From: Anaerobacillus sp.
GTDB lineage: Bacteria > Bacillota > Bacilli > Bacillales > Anaerobacillaceae
Assembly: GCA_007118195.1 (NCBI GenBank)
Contig: SKSA01000218.1
Span: 1 to 5,015 of the forward strand
Reading direction: 5' to 3'
DNA length: 5,015 bases
Part shown: in pieces, positions 4,978-5,015 of the stretch
Layout: each line of letters starts with the position of its first letter
Position numbering within the stretch: the stretch's first letter is position 1
Notes under the pieces: generated by a model
What the model saw: only the letters and a program-made list of their open reading frames with translations
The model's database searches: none
What the model was told of the DNA's origin: nothing
Translations under genes and position numbers: made by a program

Positions 4978-5015
4978 GTCTTTTTAGATAAGATTAAATA
5001 TTCAGATTTAAAATT

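Overview
The window looks like ordinary chromosomal DNA from a low-GC Gram-positive of the family Bacillaceae. Three things point there: GGAGG-type ribosome binding sites, sigma-A-type promoters, and a first gene that closely matches my recollection of Bacillus subtilis YeeI. I see no tRNA or rRNA gene, insertion sequence, phage gene or CRISPR array.

Layout, left to right. Positions 1-195 hold a sigma-A-type promoter and a leader of about 80 nt for the first gene. That leader contains a possible 18-codon leader ORF which overlaps the gene start. Positions 196-915 (+) encode a YebC/TACO1-family protein of the YeeI/YeeN (YebC2) branch, closed by a clear intrinsic terminator. Positions 916-1182 are intergenic and unusual: they hold an excellent Shine-Dalgarno followed by a 13-codon ORF, a 12-bp direct repeat, and a perfect 10-bp palindrome. 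Positions 1183-2403 (+) encode a multi-pass membrane protein of the DUF418 (YeiB/YxaH/YrkO-like) family.

Positions 2404-2560 separate two convergent genes and contain a terminator usable from both sides plus a second long hairpin. Positions 2561-3238 (-) encode a putative zinc-ribbon protein with a DUF4145-like C-terminal domain; its function is unknown. Positions 3239-3477 are its upstream region and end in a very strong hairpin that terminates the next gene. Positions 3478-4797 (-) encode a BrnQ branched-chain amino acid:cation symporter. Its upstream region (4798-5015) carries two sigma-A-type promoters and a close match to the CodY operator.

The four main genes do not form an obvious pathway. 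Each appears to be its own transcription unit, bounded by terminators and intergenic gaps of 150-270 bp. No clearly new system is evident. The most testable observations are regulatory (the dual brnQ promoters with a CodY-like box, and the leader ORF at yeeI), together with the possible gene remnant before the DUF418 gene and the DUF4145-like protein that lacks the family's usual R..GN..AH motif.
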